Positions 34,729-43,478 of a stretch of DNA of 50,791 nucleotides are shown piece by piece. The DNA is from JBEBSD01 sp040394475 (lineage in GTDB: Bacteria; Bacteroidota; Bacteroidia; Cytophagales; Spirosomataceae). Position numbers and translations under genes: made by a program. Positions within the stretch are counted from its first letter, which is position 1; every line of letters begins with the position of its first letter. The notes beneath the pieces were generated by a model. It made no database searches. It was not told the DNA's origin and saw only the letters and a list, made by a program, of their open reading frames with translations. The DNA is taken from positions 1 through 50,791 of the forward strand of contig JBEBSD010000045.1 in NCBI GenBank assembly GCA_040394475.1, given 5' to 3'.

Positions 34729-36258
34729 CTATTCCCATTCGATGGTTGCCGGGGGTTTGGAAGAAATATCATACACCACCCGGTTCACTCCTCTTACCTT
34801 ATTGATAATGCTATTGGAAACCTCCGCCAGGAACTCGTAGGGCAGATGCGCCCAATCGGCCGTCATGCCGTCTACAGAGGTTACTGCCCGGAGCGCCACC
34901 ACATTCTCATAGGTTCTTTCATCGCCCATCACCCCGACACTTTGTACCGGCAGCAACATCACGCCGGCCTGCCATACTTCCGCATACAGGCCGTGCTGCT
35001 TCAATCCACTGATAAACAGTGCATCTGCTTCCTGCAACACCGCTACTTTCTCCGGTGTCACTTCGCCCAGAATACGGATTCCTAACCCCGGACCCGGAAA
35101 AGGATGACGCCCGAGAATAGCCGGAGAGATCCCCAGTACCTTCCCCACTGCCCGCACTTCATCTTTAAACAGGGTGTTCAGCGGTTCAATTACCTGTAAT
35201 TTCATGAAATCGGGTAATCCGCCGACATTATGGTGCGATTTGATCGTGGCAGACGGGCCGTTTACGGACACGGACTCGATCACATCCGGATAAATCGTTC
35301 CCTGGCCAAGCCACTTTACGTCCCGGATCAGATGAGCTTCCTGGTCAAAGACTTCGATAAAGGTTTTACCAATGGCTTTTCGCTTGGCTTCGGGGTCTGT
35401 CAATCCCTCAAGGGCGTTGTAAAACAGCTCACTGCTATTCACGCCTTTGACATTGAGCCCCATATCCTGGTAAGAATGCAACACATCTTCGAACTCATTC
35501 TTGCGCAACAATCCGTTATCAACAAAAATACAGAAGAGGTTCGGGCCGATGGCCTGATGCACCAGTGTTGCAGCGACAGTCGAGTCAACTCCGCCGGAAA
35601 GCGCCATGACCACCCGGTCGTCCCCCAGCTGCATTTTAAGGCTTGCCACGGTCATGTCCACAAACGATTCTGAGGTCCAGGACTGATGGCAGCCGCAAAT
35701 ATTTACGACGAAATTCTTCAGCAATACCTTCCCCTCCTCCGTGTGCGTCACTTCCGGATGAAACTGAATGCCGTATGACAACTCTTCCTGAATCTTAAAC
35801 GCAGCCACATTCACCGACTCGGTAGCAGCGATCACGTTAAAATTATCGGGGATCCGAACAATCGTATCGCCATGGGACATCCATACCTGTGATCCTTCAG
35901 ACATCCCGCTGAACAAAGAAGAATCGGTATCGGAAATCGTTAGTCGTGCCCGGCCGTATTCACGGTGCGTGGACGGCAATACGTCGCCCCCCAACGAATG
36001 GGCGAGCAATTGGGCGCCGTAACATACTCCGAGAACCGGGTATTTGCCCCGTATCTGATCCAGGTCGATATCGGGAGCCCCTTCATCCCGCACTGAGCAC
36101 GGGCCGCCGGAAAGAATGACCCCTTTCACCGAAGCGCTCAGCTCCGGCAGCTTATTATATGGATGTATCTCACAATACACATTCAACTCCCGTACCCGGC
36201 GGGCAATCAATTGCGTATATTGCGATCCAAAATCAAGAATTAGAATCTGTTCTTTCAT
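34729..36258 (-). CDS. guaA: GMP synthase (glutamine-hydrolysing)
   Basis: 509 residues from ATG 36258 (MKEQILILDFGSQYTQLIARR). The in-frame ATG 29 codons upstream would add non-conserved sequence and pass over the promoter. Class I amidotransferase triad: Cys79 in GVCYGAQ, His167 and Glu169 in FHPEV. The ATP pyrophosphatase P-loop is SGGVDST (221-227). The C-terminal dimerisation domain ends NRVVYDISSKPPATIEWE. It makes GMP from XMP in the last step of guanine nucleotide synthesis. It has its own promoter, divergent from the cold-shock gene. Confidence 0.97.
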   Translation of the reverse strand: MKEQILILDFGSQYTQLIARRVRELNVYCEIHPYNKLPELSASVKGVILSGGPCSVRDEGAPDIDLDQIRGKYPVLGVCYGAQLLAHSLGGDVLPSTHREYGRARLTISDTDSSLFSGMSEGSQVWMSHGDTIVRIPDNFNVIAATESVNVAAFKIQEELSYGIQFHPEVTHTEEGKVLLKNFVVNICGCHQSWTSESFVDMTVASLKMQLGDDRVVMALSGGVDSTVAATLVHQAIGPNLFCIFVDNGLLRKNEFEDVLHSYQDMGLNVKGVNSSELFYNALEGLTDPEAKRKAIGKTFIEVFDQEAHLIRDVKWLGQGTIYPDVIESVSVNGPSATIKSHHNVGGLPDFMKLQVIEPLNTLFKDEVRAVGKVLGISPAILGRHPFPGPGLGIRILGEVTPEKVAVLQEADALFISGLKQHGLYAEVWQAGVMLLPVQSVGVMGDERTYENVVALRAVTSVDGMTADWAHLPYEFLAEVSNSIINKVRGVNRVVYDISSKPPATIEWE

Positions 36259-36276
36259 GTACTTTTTTGTAAACCG

Positions 36277-36284
36277 CAAAAGTA
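36277..36284 (-). promoter_or_regulatory. -7 promoter element for guaA
   Basis: On the minus strand the sequence is TACTTTTG, matching TAnnTTTG, 18 bases upstream of the guaA ATG. It implies a leader of about 10 bases. No TTTG lies at the right distance. Confidence 0.5.
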
Positions 36285-36333
36285 GGCAGAAAGGCCGAAT
36301 TGGTAAAATAGAATTTGAAAATCCAAAAAAAGA

Positions 36334-36363
36334 TTTGTTAATCAATAATTTAATTTAACTTTG
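36334..36363 (+). promoter_or_regulatory. Promoter of the cold-shock gene
   Basis: TTTG at 36334-36337 and TAACTTTG at 36356-36363, 18 bases apart: the best full match to the Bacteroidota consensus in the window. The predicted start near 36370 leaves about 22 bases to the ATG. Confidence 0.78.
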
Positions 36364-36391
36364 CAACAATAAATACTTTCAAAAAATTATC

Positions 36392-36583
36392 ATGAATCAA
36401 GGAACAGTAAAATTCTTCAATGACTCCAAAGGCTACGGTTTCATTAAGGATTCCCAATCAGGACAGGATTACTTCGTACACGTATCAGGTCTGGTAGACG
36501 AAATACGCGAAAACGACGCCGTAACTTTTGACCTGCAGGAAGGGCGTAAAGGTCTTAATGCCGTGAATGTGAAACTTGCCTAA
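36392..36583 (+). CDS. Cold-shock domain protein (CspA family)
   Basis: 63 residues, MNQGTVKFFNDSKGYGFI. RNP1 is KGYGFI and RNP2 is YFVHVS, on the five-stranded OB fold. It binds single-stranded RNA or DNA and acts as an RNA chaperone in the cytoplasm. It has a strong promoter and its own terminator. The leader is short, unlike the long thermosensor leader of E. coli cspA. It shares a 133-base divergent intergenic region with guaA. Confidence 0.95.
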   Translation: MNQGTVKFFNDSKGYGFIKDSQSGQDYFVHVSGLVDEIRENDAVTFDLQEGRKGLNAVNVKLA

Positions 36584-36611
36584 GTCATACATATAGCATT
36601 TCGATTTTGAG

Positions 36612-36640
36612 AGAGACTGCCTGGGGCGGTCTCTTTTTTT
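36612..36640 (+). terminator. Terminator of the cold-shock gene
   Basis: Arms AGAGACTGCC and GGCGGTCTCT (one T-G pair) around a 3-base loop, with the 3' arm ending in a run of seven T. Confidence 0.85.
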
Positions 36641-36703
36641 GTTCCCGCTGTTCGGGAAATCATTCCAAAAACCTTAATTTGCAGGTTTAACCACCTTCGC
36701 CTT

Positions 36704-37777
36704 ATGCTGATTATTGATGCACATTTAGACATGGCCATGAATGCCCTGGAATGGAACCGTGACCTGAAACAACCGGCCGTCGCTATCCGGGAACGGGAAA
36801 AAGGCCTCACCGATAAGCTGGACCGCGCCAAAGGAGTAGTTTCGTTACCGGATCTCAGGAAAGGGAAAATCGGCCTGGTAGTTGCCACTCAAATTGCCCG
36901 TTTTGTCGCAAGAGACAGCTCCCTGCCGGGCTGGCACTCCCCCGAACAAGCCTGGGCCCAGAGCCAGGGACAGCTCGCCTGGTACCGGGCCATGGAAATG
37001 GAAGGAGAAATGGTGCAGATAAAAGACCTGAAGGGATTGGAAGCCCACCTGGCGCTTTGGGAAGACGAAACAGTTCCGGATGCCCAAAAACCTGTCGGGT
37101 ATATCCTGAGCCTGGAAGGAGCCGATTCACTGGTGCGGCTGAGTTACCTGGAAAAAGCCTATGAAAACGGACTCCGCGCGCTGGGTCCTGCCCATTACGG
37201 GCCCGGACGTTATGCCCCAGGAACGGGGATGACGGGTCCCCTACCGCCTGCCGGCCTCGAATTGCTGAAAGAAATGGACCGGCTGGGAATGATCCTGGAC
37301 ATCACCCACCTGACCGACGAAGGCTTTGAACAGGCACTGAAAACGTACCAGGGAACCATCTGGGCCAGTCATCATAATTGCCGCAGCCTGGTACCGCATC
37401 AGCGGCAACTCACCGACGACCAGATCCGGCAGCTGATTGAACGGGACGCCGTAATAGGCGGGTCGCTGGACGTCTGGATGATTACGCCGGGTTGGGTACG
37501 GGGCCAGTCTGATCCTTTTAAGGACGGGGTTCCGCTGGAAGGGATTATCGAGCACTACGACCATATTTGCCAGCTGGCCGGAAACGCCGATCATATCGCC
37601 ATTGGCAGCGACCTGGACGGGATGTTCGGAAAGGAACAATCCCCTTACGACCTGGAAACCATCGCCGACCTGCAGCGGCTTCCCGACTTGCTCGGGAAAA
37701 GAGGATACCAGCCGGAGGATATCCGGAAAGTACTGCATGGGAATTGGCTGCGGATACTCCGGAAGGCGTGGCGGTAA
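36704..37777 (+). CDS. M19 (renal dipeptidase family) dipeptidase
   Basis: 357 residues without a signal peptide, so probably cytoplasmic. Zinc ligands: DAHLD (His7, Asp9), Glu138 in SLEGAD, His202 in DITHL and His223/224 in SHHNC. GSDLDG near residue 305 completes the M19 set. It hydrolyses dipeptides; some relatives act on D-amino-acid or N-acyl-amino-acid substrates. Its 3' end is three bases from the convergent M1 gene. TTAATTTG in the upstream region is one base off the -7 consensus. Confidence 0.9.
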   Translation: MLIIDAHLDMAMNALEWNRDLKQPAVAIREREKGLTDKLDRAKGVVSLPDLRKGKIGLVVATQIARFVARDSSLPGWHSPEQAWAQSQGQLAWYRAMEMEGEMVQIKDLKGLEAHLALWEDETVPDAQKPVGYILSLEGADSLVRLSYLEKAYENGLRALGPAHYGPGRYAPGTGMTGPLPPAGLELLKEMDRLGMILDITHLTDEGFEQALKTYQGTIWASHHNCRSLVPHQRQLTDDQIRQLIERDAVIGGSLDVWMITPGWVRGQSDPFKDGVPLEGIIEHYDHICQLAGNADHIAIGSDLDGMFGKEQSPYDLETIADLQRLPDLLGKRGYQPEDIRKVLHGNWLRILRKAWR

Positions 37778-37780
37778 CCG

Positions 37781-39460
37781 TTAAAGATCGTCTACCTGGA
37801 GGGACGACACATAGAAATTCGGGTCAACCGTCAACTGGCTGGCTTTCATGCGCAATTGTTTCCAGCTGGTAGTGGGTTTAAGGAAAATCACTTCATTCCC
37901 CAGGGACACCTTTACCGGCATGGCAAAGTCGTCCACGACATTGGCCCACCGGTAATGCAGCCTTCCTTTCTTAAAGCCGTATTCCAGTACCGGGATACGG
38001 ATATCTTCCAGGTACTGCCGGAAAACCGGGGTAAAATCAGTACCCGATTCACTGTTGATATAACGGATAATAGCTTTCCCCTCTACCGTAGCATGGCGAA
38101 ATTCCCGGTTTAATCCCCTGAGAATCCCCCGCCATTTCTCATCATTGTTCAGTACCTGCCTGATCATGTGCAGCATATTCCCTCCCTTGGCATACATATC
38201 CCCGGACCCCCTGTGGTTCACGCCGAATATTCCCATTACCTGCGCCTTGTTCTGGATGATCGAGCGCGTCCCGATCACGTATTCCGAAGCCGCCTTTTTT
38301 CCAAAATAGTACTCCACATACAGGGACTCGGAATAGTTGGTAAAACTTTCGTGTATCCACATATCGGCAATATCCCGGTAAGTAATGTTATTGGCAAACC
38401 ATTCGTGGCCGCTTTCATGAATGATAATAAAATCGAACTTAAGTCCCCATCCGCTGTTGGATAAATCCCTGCCCAGGTACCCGTTCATAAACTGGTTGCC
38501 GTATGTAACCGAGCTTTGATGCTCCATTCCCAGATAAGGCACCTGGACGATCTTATAACCGTCTTCGTAAAACGGATAGGGTCCGAACCAATGTTCAAAC
38601 GCTTTCAGCATTTTCGGCACCTGCGCAAACTGCGTCTTTGCCTTTTCCAGGTCATCGGGCAGTACATAGTAGCTCAGATCCAGCGGTCCCTTTTCCCCCC
38701 GGAATACTTCCTGCCAGCTCACATAATTCCCGACATTCAGATTGACGCCGTAGTTGTTGATCGGATTTCCGACAAACCAGTGAAACGTTTGCGTACCATC
38801 GGAATGCTTTTCCACCGACCGCAGCCTCCCGTTCGAGACGTCGGTCAGGTTATCAGGCACTGTCACGCTGATCAGCATACTATCCGGTTCGTCATACATA
38901 TGGTCCTTGCAGGGCCACCAGACACTGGCGCCAAGGCCCTGGCAGGAAGTTGTGATCAGCCAGTTGCCGCGCACGTCCTTTTCCCACTGCACGCCTCCGT
39001 CCCACGGCGGATTCACGGCCACTCTGGGCTTCCCGGCATAAAAGACTTCCACCTGCTCGTGAGCTCCTGTTTTCTGCTCCTTTTCCAGCGTAATCAGCCA
39101 CGCATTCCCATCCCTTTCAAAGGCGAGTGGCTGGCCTTCCTGTTCGACACGCATGATCTGAAGCGGCTCCTGCAAATCAATCTGAAGGATGGTGTGCGGC
39201 TCCAGAACGGTATAGCGGACAACGGTGCTGCCCCGCAATGAGCTGTCACCGGGCTGAACCTGTACCCGGAGATGGTAGTAGGTCAGGTCCCACCAGCTTC
39301 GTCCGGAAGTAATGCTCCCCCGTAACGTGTCCTGACGCGTAAAAACCGGATCCTGCGCCTGTACGGCTCCTGCTGCTGACAGGAACACAAAGAAGAATAG
39401 TTGCTTTTTCAATTTGTTAACCGGTTTAGATTTCAAAACAGTCCGCACTTCGAAGAGCAT
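37781..39460 (-). CDS. Exported M1-family zinc metallopeptidase, copy 2
   Basis: 559 residues from ATG 39460. A TTG at codon 17 would give a tighter signal peptide (KKQLFFFVFLSAAGAVQAQ), so the true start is uncertain. Zinc site HESGHEW (His348, Glu349, His352) with Glu371, HExxH-x18-E. GMEHQS (311-316) stands where GAMEN is usual. The protein is shorter than the first M1 copy and lacks the C-terminal HEAT-like domain of classical aminopeptidase N. It begins 11 bases after the LOG-family gene, so the two form an operon. Confidence 0.9.
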   Translation of the reverse strand: MLFEVRTVLKSKPVNKLKKQLFFFVFLSAAGAVQAQDPVFTRQDTLRGSITSGRSWWDLTYYHLRVQVQPGDSSLRGSTVVRYTVLEPHTILQIDLQEPLQIMRVEQEGQPLAFERDGNAWLITLEKEQKTGAHEQVEVFYAGKPRVAVNPPWDGGVQWEKDVRGNWLITTSCQGLGASVWWPCKDHMYDEPDSMLISVTVPDNLTDVSNGRLRSVEKHSDGTQTFHWFVGNPINNYGVNLNVGNYVSWQEVFRGEKGPLDLSYYVLPDDLEKAKTQFAQVPKMLKAFEHWFGPYPFYEDGYKIVQVPYLGMEHQSSVTYGNQFMNGYLGRDLSNSGWGLKFDFIIIHESGHEWFANNITYRDIADMWIHESFTNYSESLYVEYYFGKKAASEYVIGTRSIIQNKAQVMGIFGVNHRGSGDMYAKGGNMLHMIRQVLNNDEKWRGILRGLNREFRHATVEGKAIIRYINSESGTDFTPVFRQYLEDIRIPVLEYGFKKGRLHYRWANVVDDFAMPVKVSLGNEVIFLKPTTSWKQLRMKASQLTVDPNFYVSSLQVDDL

Positions 39461-39471
39461 CTGGTCTTCCT

Positions 39472-40251
39472 TTAGAAGTTCGGTTTTAATAAATACTTGG
39501 CATAAAAACGGTCAATCACTTCCACGGCTTCCTCCGCGGTATCTACCATATTGATCAATTTCAAATCTTCGGGATTGATATTATGCTCTTCTATCTCCAT
39601 CGTCTGTTTAATCCAGTCAACCAATCCCTGCCAGTAGCTCCTGCCGACCAGCACAATCGGGAAACGTCCGATTTTACGGGTTTGAATCAGGGTCAGGGCC
39701 TCAAAAAGTTCGTCCATCGTCCCAAAACCTCCCGGCAGGACTATAAACCCCTGCGAATATTTCACGAACATCACTTTACGGACAAAAAAGAAGTCAAAAT
39801 TAATCGACTTATCCGGATCGAGATACGGATTGCTGTGCTGTTCAAAGGGCAGCTTGATATTGAGCCCGACGGATTTCCCCCCTGCTTCAAAAGCCCCTTT
39901 ATTTCCGGCTTCCATTATTCCGGGTCCTCCCCCGGTTATGACCCCATAGCCATGGCGTACCAATCTGGCGGCAATCTCTTCGGCCATCTTATAAAAAGGA
40001 TGGTCCGGATGCGTCCTGGCCGATCCGAAGATACTTACACAAGGACCGATTTTGGCCAGCTTATCAAAACCATCCACAAATTCGGCCATGACTTTGAAAA
40101 CCACCCAGGAATCCGAACTTTTGATTTCACTCCAGTTCCGGTCTACAAAAGCCTCCCGGATCCGCAGTTCATCTTCCGGCACTGCCGGGTTCATCAGCGA
40201 AATATCTGTACCACTCTTTGGTTTGTTCCTTTCTTTACCCACTGCAAACAT
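39472..40251 (-). CDS. TIGR00730/LOG-family phosphoribohydrolase-like protein
   Basis: 259 residues. Motifs GGGPGIMEAGNKGAFEAGG (107-125) and PGGFGTMDELFEA (173-185) define the LOG (lysine decarboxylase-like) family. Members hydrolyse N6-substituted AMP, as in cytokinin activation, or other nucleoside monophosphates to base plus ribose 5-phosphate. A start at Met20 (40194) is possible because ATG 40251 leaves only about a 7-base leader after the predicted promoter. First gene of an operon with the M1 peptidase. Cytoplasmic. The divergent gene rpiB also handles ribose 5-phosphate. Confidence 0.88.
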   Translation of the reverse strand: MFAVGKERNKPKSGTDISLMNPAVPEDELRIREAFVDRNWSEIKSSDSWVVFKVMAEFVDGFDKLAKIGPCVSIFGSARTHPDHPFYKMAEEIAARLVRHGYGVITGGGPGIMEAGNKGAFEAGGKSVGLNIKLPFEQHSNPYLDPDKSINFDFFFVRKVMFVKYSQGFIVLPGGFGTMDELFEALTLIQTRKIGRFPIVLVGRSYWQGLVDWIKQTMEIEEHNINPEDLKLINMVDTAEEAVEVIDRFYAKYLLKPNF

Positions 40252-40263
40252 TTATAAAATTCA

Positions 40264-40271
40264 CAAAACTA
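40264..40271 (-). promoter_or_regulatory. -7 promoter element for the LOG-M1 operon
   Basis: Minus-strand TAGTTTTG matches TAnnTTTG, 12 bases upstream of the ATG at 40251. Confidence 0.5.
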
Positions 40272-40299
40272 ACTTAGCCACCTTCCGTTTCGAAATATG

Positions 40300-40307
40300 T
40301 ACCTTTG
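40300..40307 (+). promoter_or_regulatory. -7 promoter element for rpiB
   Basis: TACCTTTG matches TAnnTTTG, 79 bases before the rpiB ATG. It stands back to back with the divergent element at 40264-40271. No clear TTG upstream. Confidence 0.5.
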
Positions 40308-40386
40308 TAATTATTCAGCAATAAAATCAAAATTATTCTGATTCCGTACTGTTTTTAGGATTCTGATAACACTAATCACATAAATC

Positions 40387-40821
40387 ATGTCATCTAAACT
40401 AGCGATCGGCGCTGACCATGCCGGATTCCCTTATAAACAACCGCTGATTGAATGGCTCCGGGAAAAGGGGTATGAAGTAACCGACTACGGTACCTACAGC
40501 GATCAATCAACCGACTATGCCGATTTTGCCCATCCGGTGGCTTCAGCAGTGGAAAACGGTGAATTTGACAAGGGCGTCCTGCTATGCGGCAGCGGCCAGG
40601 GAGTGTGTATGACCGCCAATAAACACCAGGGGATACGGGCGGCCCTGATCTGGGACAGTTCACTGTCCGCCCTGGCACGGCAGCACAACGACGCGAATAT
40701 CATCTGCTTTCCGGTACGCTTTATTTCACTAGAGACAGCCATCGAAAGTCTGGACATTTTCCTTCATACGGATTTTGAAGGAGGCCGGCATGAAACGAGG
40801 ATACGGAAAATGTCCTGCTGA
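40387..40821 (+). CDS. rpiB: Ribose 5-phosphate isomerase B
   Basis: 144 residues. Motifs: IGADHAGFPYKQPL (Asp10, His11), LLCGSGQGVCMTANKHQGIRAAL with active-site Cys67, and LARQHNDANIICF with His100. It interconverts ribose 5-phosphate and ribulose 5-phosphate in the non-oxidative pentose phosphate pathway; some relatives act on allose 6-phosphate. Length is typical. It is divergent from the LOG-family gene, which releases ribose 5-phosphate, so functional pairing is plausible. Confidence 0.95.
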   Translation: MSSKLAIGADHAGFPYKQPLIEWLREKGYEVTDYGTYSDQSTDYADFAHPVASAVENGEFDKGVLLCGSGQGVCMTANKHQGIRAALIWDSSLSALARQHNDANIICFPVRFISLETAIESLDIFLHTDFEGGRHETRIRKMSC

Positions 40822-40969
40822 GGAGGAGTGAACGGTCATTAATACGGATTCCGTTACTGTTCAATCAGGCAAATTTCATTGCGTACGAAGCGCCCGGAAC
40901 TGCTGTTGCCGGTGGTGCTGCTTGCTGCGACCTCGCTGTTTTCATTCGCCCTCCGCGGCAACGTCCTCC

Positions 40970-41335
40970 TTATGAGCCGCGTAGAATCTTTTCCATCTTC
41001 CTGCCTTTCGCCAGCTCATCCACCAGTTTATCCAAATACCTGGCCTGCTGCGTCAACGGATCCTCAATTTCCTCCACACGATACCCGCAGATCACACCGG
41101 TGATAAGTTGCGCATTGGGATTCAGCGAAGCGCGCCGGAAGAAGGTCTCAAAGGTTACCCTTTCCTTAATCAGTTCCTGCAGCTTCTCGTGATCAAAACC
41201 TGTCAACCATTCTATAACCTGATGCAATTCATCCTTTGTCCTGCCTTTTTTCTCCACTTTTTCGAGATACATCGGATAGACCGAGGCGAAGATTATTTTT
41301 GCGATACGCTCACGCTGCCTGCCGGAATTGTCCAT
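40970..41335 (-). CDS. DUF2200 protein
   Basis: 121 residues, rich in charged helices: RIAKIIFASVYPMYLEKVEKKGRTKDELHQVIEWLTGF then FFRRASLNPNAQLITGVICGYRVEEIEDPL, the signature of the DUF2200 family. Cytoplasmic, function unknown. It is convergent with rpiB across 148 bases that hold no recognised terminator, and separated from the BtuF-like gene by 201 bases (41336-41536) in which nothing firm is seen. Confidence 0.85.
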   Translation of the reverse strand: MDNSGRQRERIAKIIFASVYPMYLEKVEKKGRTKDELHQVIEWLTGFDHEKLQELIKERVTFETFFRRASLNPNAQLITGVICGYRVEEIEDPLTQQARYLDKLVDELAKGRKMEKILRGS

Positions 41336-41536
41336 TAGCTTGTATGTTAGTATGACTGATTGCTGTTTCAGAGCTTCAAATCAAGACACTCGCTGCTTTA
41401 GGTAGTTCAAAACCGCCGTTGTGTTCGTCCTGGCAACGATTTTCATCGGCGATGCAGGTGTAAGTATAGTGAAAAACGACTATTTTTCCAGGATAAAAAC
41501 AGTATTTTACAGTTGGGACAACAGCCGGCACTCGTA

Positions 41537-42325
41537 TTACGGCAGTTTTTCCCGTAATTCCTGCAGATAAGCCGGCGTCCGTAATAGCCGGCTGCCGTAA
41601 CAGGACAGCAGCTCGTCTTCCACGCGGATTACCGGCACGTGCGGAAAGTGGCGTTGCAGCGGTTCACTTTCATGTTCTTTTATCGTGGAAGAAAGTAAGA
41701 CCAGGTCCGGTCGTAGGCCCGACAGTTCCTTTTCACCAAGCACGGTGAGTCCCGTATTTTCCGAAGCAATATTCGCCAGTCCGATCCTGGCCAGTTGCTC
41801 ACCGGCCAGGGTATGCGCGCCTGCTAGCTGCCAGGGCCTGCAGGCCTTCAGATAGACTGTCGCCGGTGATTTCCCGGGAGGCCCGTCCGCTGTCGCCATT
41901 GCAGCAAACCGGCTTTCAATTTTATCTGCCAGCCAGTTGGCGCTGGCTTCCTTTTGAATGATTTCCCCCAGGGTACGAATCTGCAGGACGGCCTGCTGCA
42001 GCGAGCCCGAAGCGGCATCCCATACCAAAAACTCGCCTCTTAAAAACCCGATACTGTCCTGCGGGTTTTCGTCCCGGTCAGCAAACACCAGATCCGGCAG
42101 GAGGCCGTGAATCGCTTCTACGTCGGGGCGGGATACATCCCCCACCTTCTGAATGGCACGGGTACGCACCTCCGGATGGCGGCACTGACGCGTAATCCCT
42201 ACTACATAGGGGCCCATGCCCAGATCCAGGAGCAACTCGGTCACAGAAGGCGCCAGCGACACGATCCGCCGGGGCGGATCGGTCAACCGGACTTCATATC
42301 CCGCATGATCAACAAAAGTGGCCAT
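41537..42325 (-). CDS. BtuF-like helical-backbone metal-receptor protein without signal peptide
   Basis: 262 residues. The fold is that of class III periplasmic binding proteins (PRRIVSLAPSVTELLLDLG, VVGITRQCRHP, VGDVSRPDVEAIHGLLPDLVF, LLSSTIKEHE). BtuF-type members bind cobalamin or iron chelates and deliver them to an ABC importer. This one starts MATFVDHAGYEVRLTD with no signal peptide or lipobox and has no permease or ATPase gene beside it, so a cytoplasmic role is likely. Last gene of a presumed operon with the BatA and M42 genes (gap 34 bases). Confidence 0.85.
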   Translation of the reverse strand: MATFVDHAGYEVRLTDPPRRIVSLAPSVTELLLDLGMGPYVVGITRQCRHPEVRTRAIQKVGDVSRPDVEAIHGLLPDLVFADRDENPQDSIGFLRGEFLVWDAASGSLQQAVLQIRTLGEIIQKEASANWLADKIESRFAAMATADGPPGKSPATVYLKACRPWQLAGAHTLAGEQLARIGLANIASENTGLTVLGEKELSGLRPDLVLLSSTIKEHESEPLQRHFPHVPVIRVEDELLSCYGSRLLRTPAYLQELREKLP

Positions 42326-42359
42326 AATATCCCGGACAGGCTATGGTACCGGTCCTTTA

Positions 42360-43430
42360 CTACTGAATGTATCGAAAATCTTCGTTTCCCTGTATTTTTA
42401 ATAGAAACTCGTAGATAAGGCGCGTCACATTGGTCACATCCTCCTTATGAACGGTTTCGACGGTAGTATGCATGTATTTTAGGGGCAGGGAGATCAACGC
42501 CGAAGCGACTCCTTCCGTGGAATAGGCAAACGCATCGGTATCGGTTCCCGTCCACCTGCTGACTGCCTGCCGCTGGATCGCGATCCCCTTTTCATGCGCC
42601 ACCCGCAGCAGCATTTCCCGGACATTGTTCTGGACCGAAGGCCCGTAGCAAATAACCGGTCCGCCGCCGCATTTCAAATCGCCCTGTTCTTTTTTATTGT
42701 ACATAGGGGATTGGGTGTCATGGGTAACATCCGTGATGATCGCCAGATCCGGCTTCAGCCTGCGGACAATCATTTCTGCTCCGCGCAGGCCAATTTCCTC
42801 CTGAACGGCATTTACGACATACAACGTATACGGAAGCGAACGCTTCTCTTCCCGCAGCCGGCGGCATACTTCTGCAATCATAAACCCGCCGATCCGGTTG
42901 TCCAGCGCCCGTCCGACATAATACCGGTTATTCATCTCGGTCAGACCGTCGGCAAAAGTCACTACGGTACCTACATGAATGCCCATTTCCTGAACCTCAT
43001 CCTTTTTATCCGCTCCTACGTCTATAAACAGCTCATGCACTTTGGGCACCTGGTCTTTGGCGGTATCCCTGACATGGATGGCCGGCCACCCGAATACGCC
43101 CGATACCGTTCCTTTCGCCGTATGGAAATTCACCCGCATGGAAGGTGCGATGGCGGCATCCGAACCGCCGTTACGACGCACATAGATATATCCTTCTTCC
43201 GAAATGTAATTTACAAACCATGAAATTTCATCCGAATGCGCCTCAATCACTACCTTATACGGTTGCCCCGGGTTAATGACCCCTACTGCTGTGCCATAGG
43301 TATCGACGATTGTTTCGTCTACATACGGACGGATATAATCCAGCCAGATCTGCTGCCCCGAAACTTCAAATCCCGTAGGAGAGGCATTATTCAAATACTT
43401 GTACAAAAAGTCCTCACTCTTTTTACTCAT
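42360..43430 (-). CDS. M42-family metallopeptidase (glutamyl aminopeptidase-like)
   Basis: 356 residues, cytoplasmic. Dinuclear metal site: His65 and Asp67 (EAHSDEI), Asp177 (RALDNRIGG), Glu211-Glu212 (VQEEIGLRGA, Glu211 the catalytic base), Asp234 (ITDVTHD) and His321 (KYMHTTVE). M42 enzymes assemble as tetrahedral dodecamers that trim peptides released by proteases. Length is typical. It lies 48 bases after the BatA gene and 34 before the BtuF-like gene, all on the minus strand. Confidence 0.94.
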   Translation of the reverse strand: MSKKSEDFLYKYLNNASPTGFEVSGQQIWLDYIRPYVDETIVDTYGTAVGVINPGQPYKVVIEAHSDEISWFVNYISEEGYIYVRRNGGSDAAIAPSMRVNFHTAKGTVSGVFGWPAIHVRDTAKDQVPKVHELFIDVGADKKDEVQEMGIHVGTVVTFADGLTEMNNRYYVGRALDNRIGGFMIAEVCRRLREEKRSLPYTLYVVNAVQEEIGLRGAEMIVRRLKPDLAIITDVTHDTQSPMYNKKEQGDLKCGGGPVICYGPSVQNNVREMLLRVAHEKGIAIQRQAVSRWTGTDTDAFAYSTEGVASALISLPLKYMHTTVETVHKEDVTNVTRLIYEFLLKIQGNEDFRYIQ

Positions 43431-43478
43431 AGAGATTCCCTGATTAATTGCTTTAGATTTCTTTTCAAAACTACAAAA

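Noticed and set aside
34507..35085. A 192-codon plus-strand ORF crossing the palindromic array and the guaA 3' end
   Set aside because: It is antisense to guaA and its first part is only translated repeat.
36259..36345. Upstream ATG adding 29 residues to GMP synthase
   Set aside because: The added residues are not conserved, and the guaA -7 element lies inside this extension.
40879..41103. A TTG-started ORF with a signal-peptide-like N-terminus (RPELLLPVVLLAATSLFSFALRG)
   Set aside because: After about 30 codons it runs antisense through the DUF2200 gene with no recognisable domain. It could be a remnant of a lost exported protein, but evidence is too thin.
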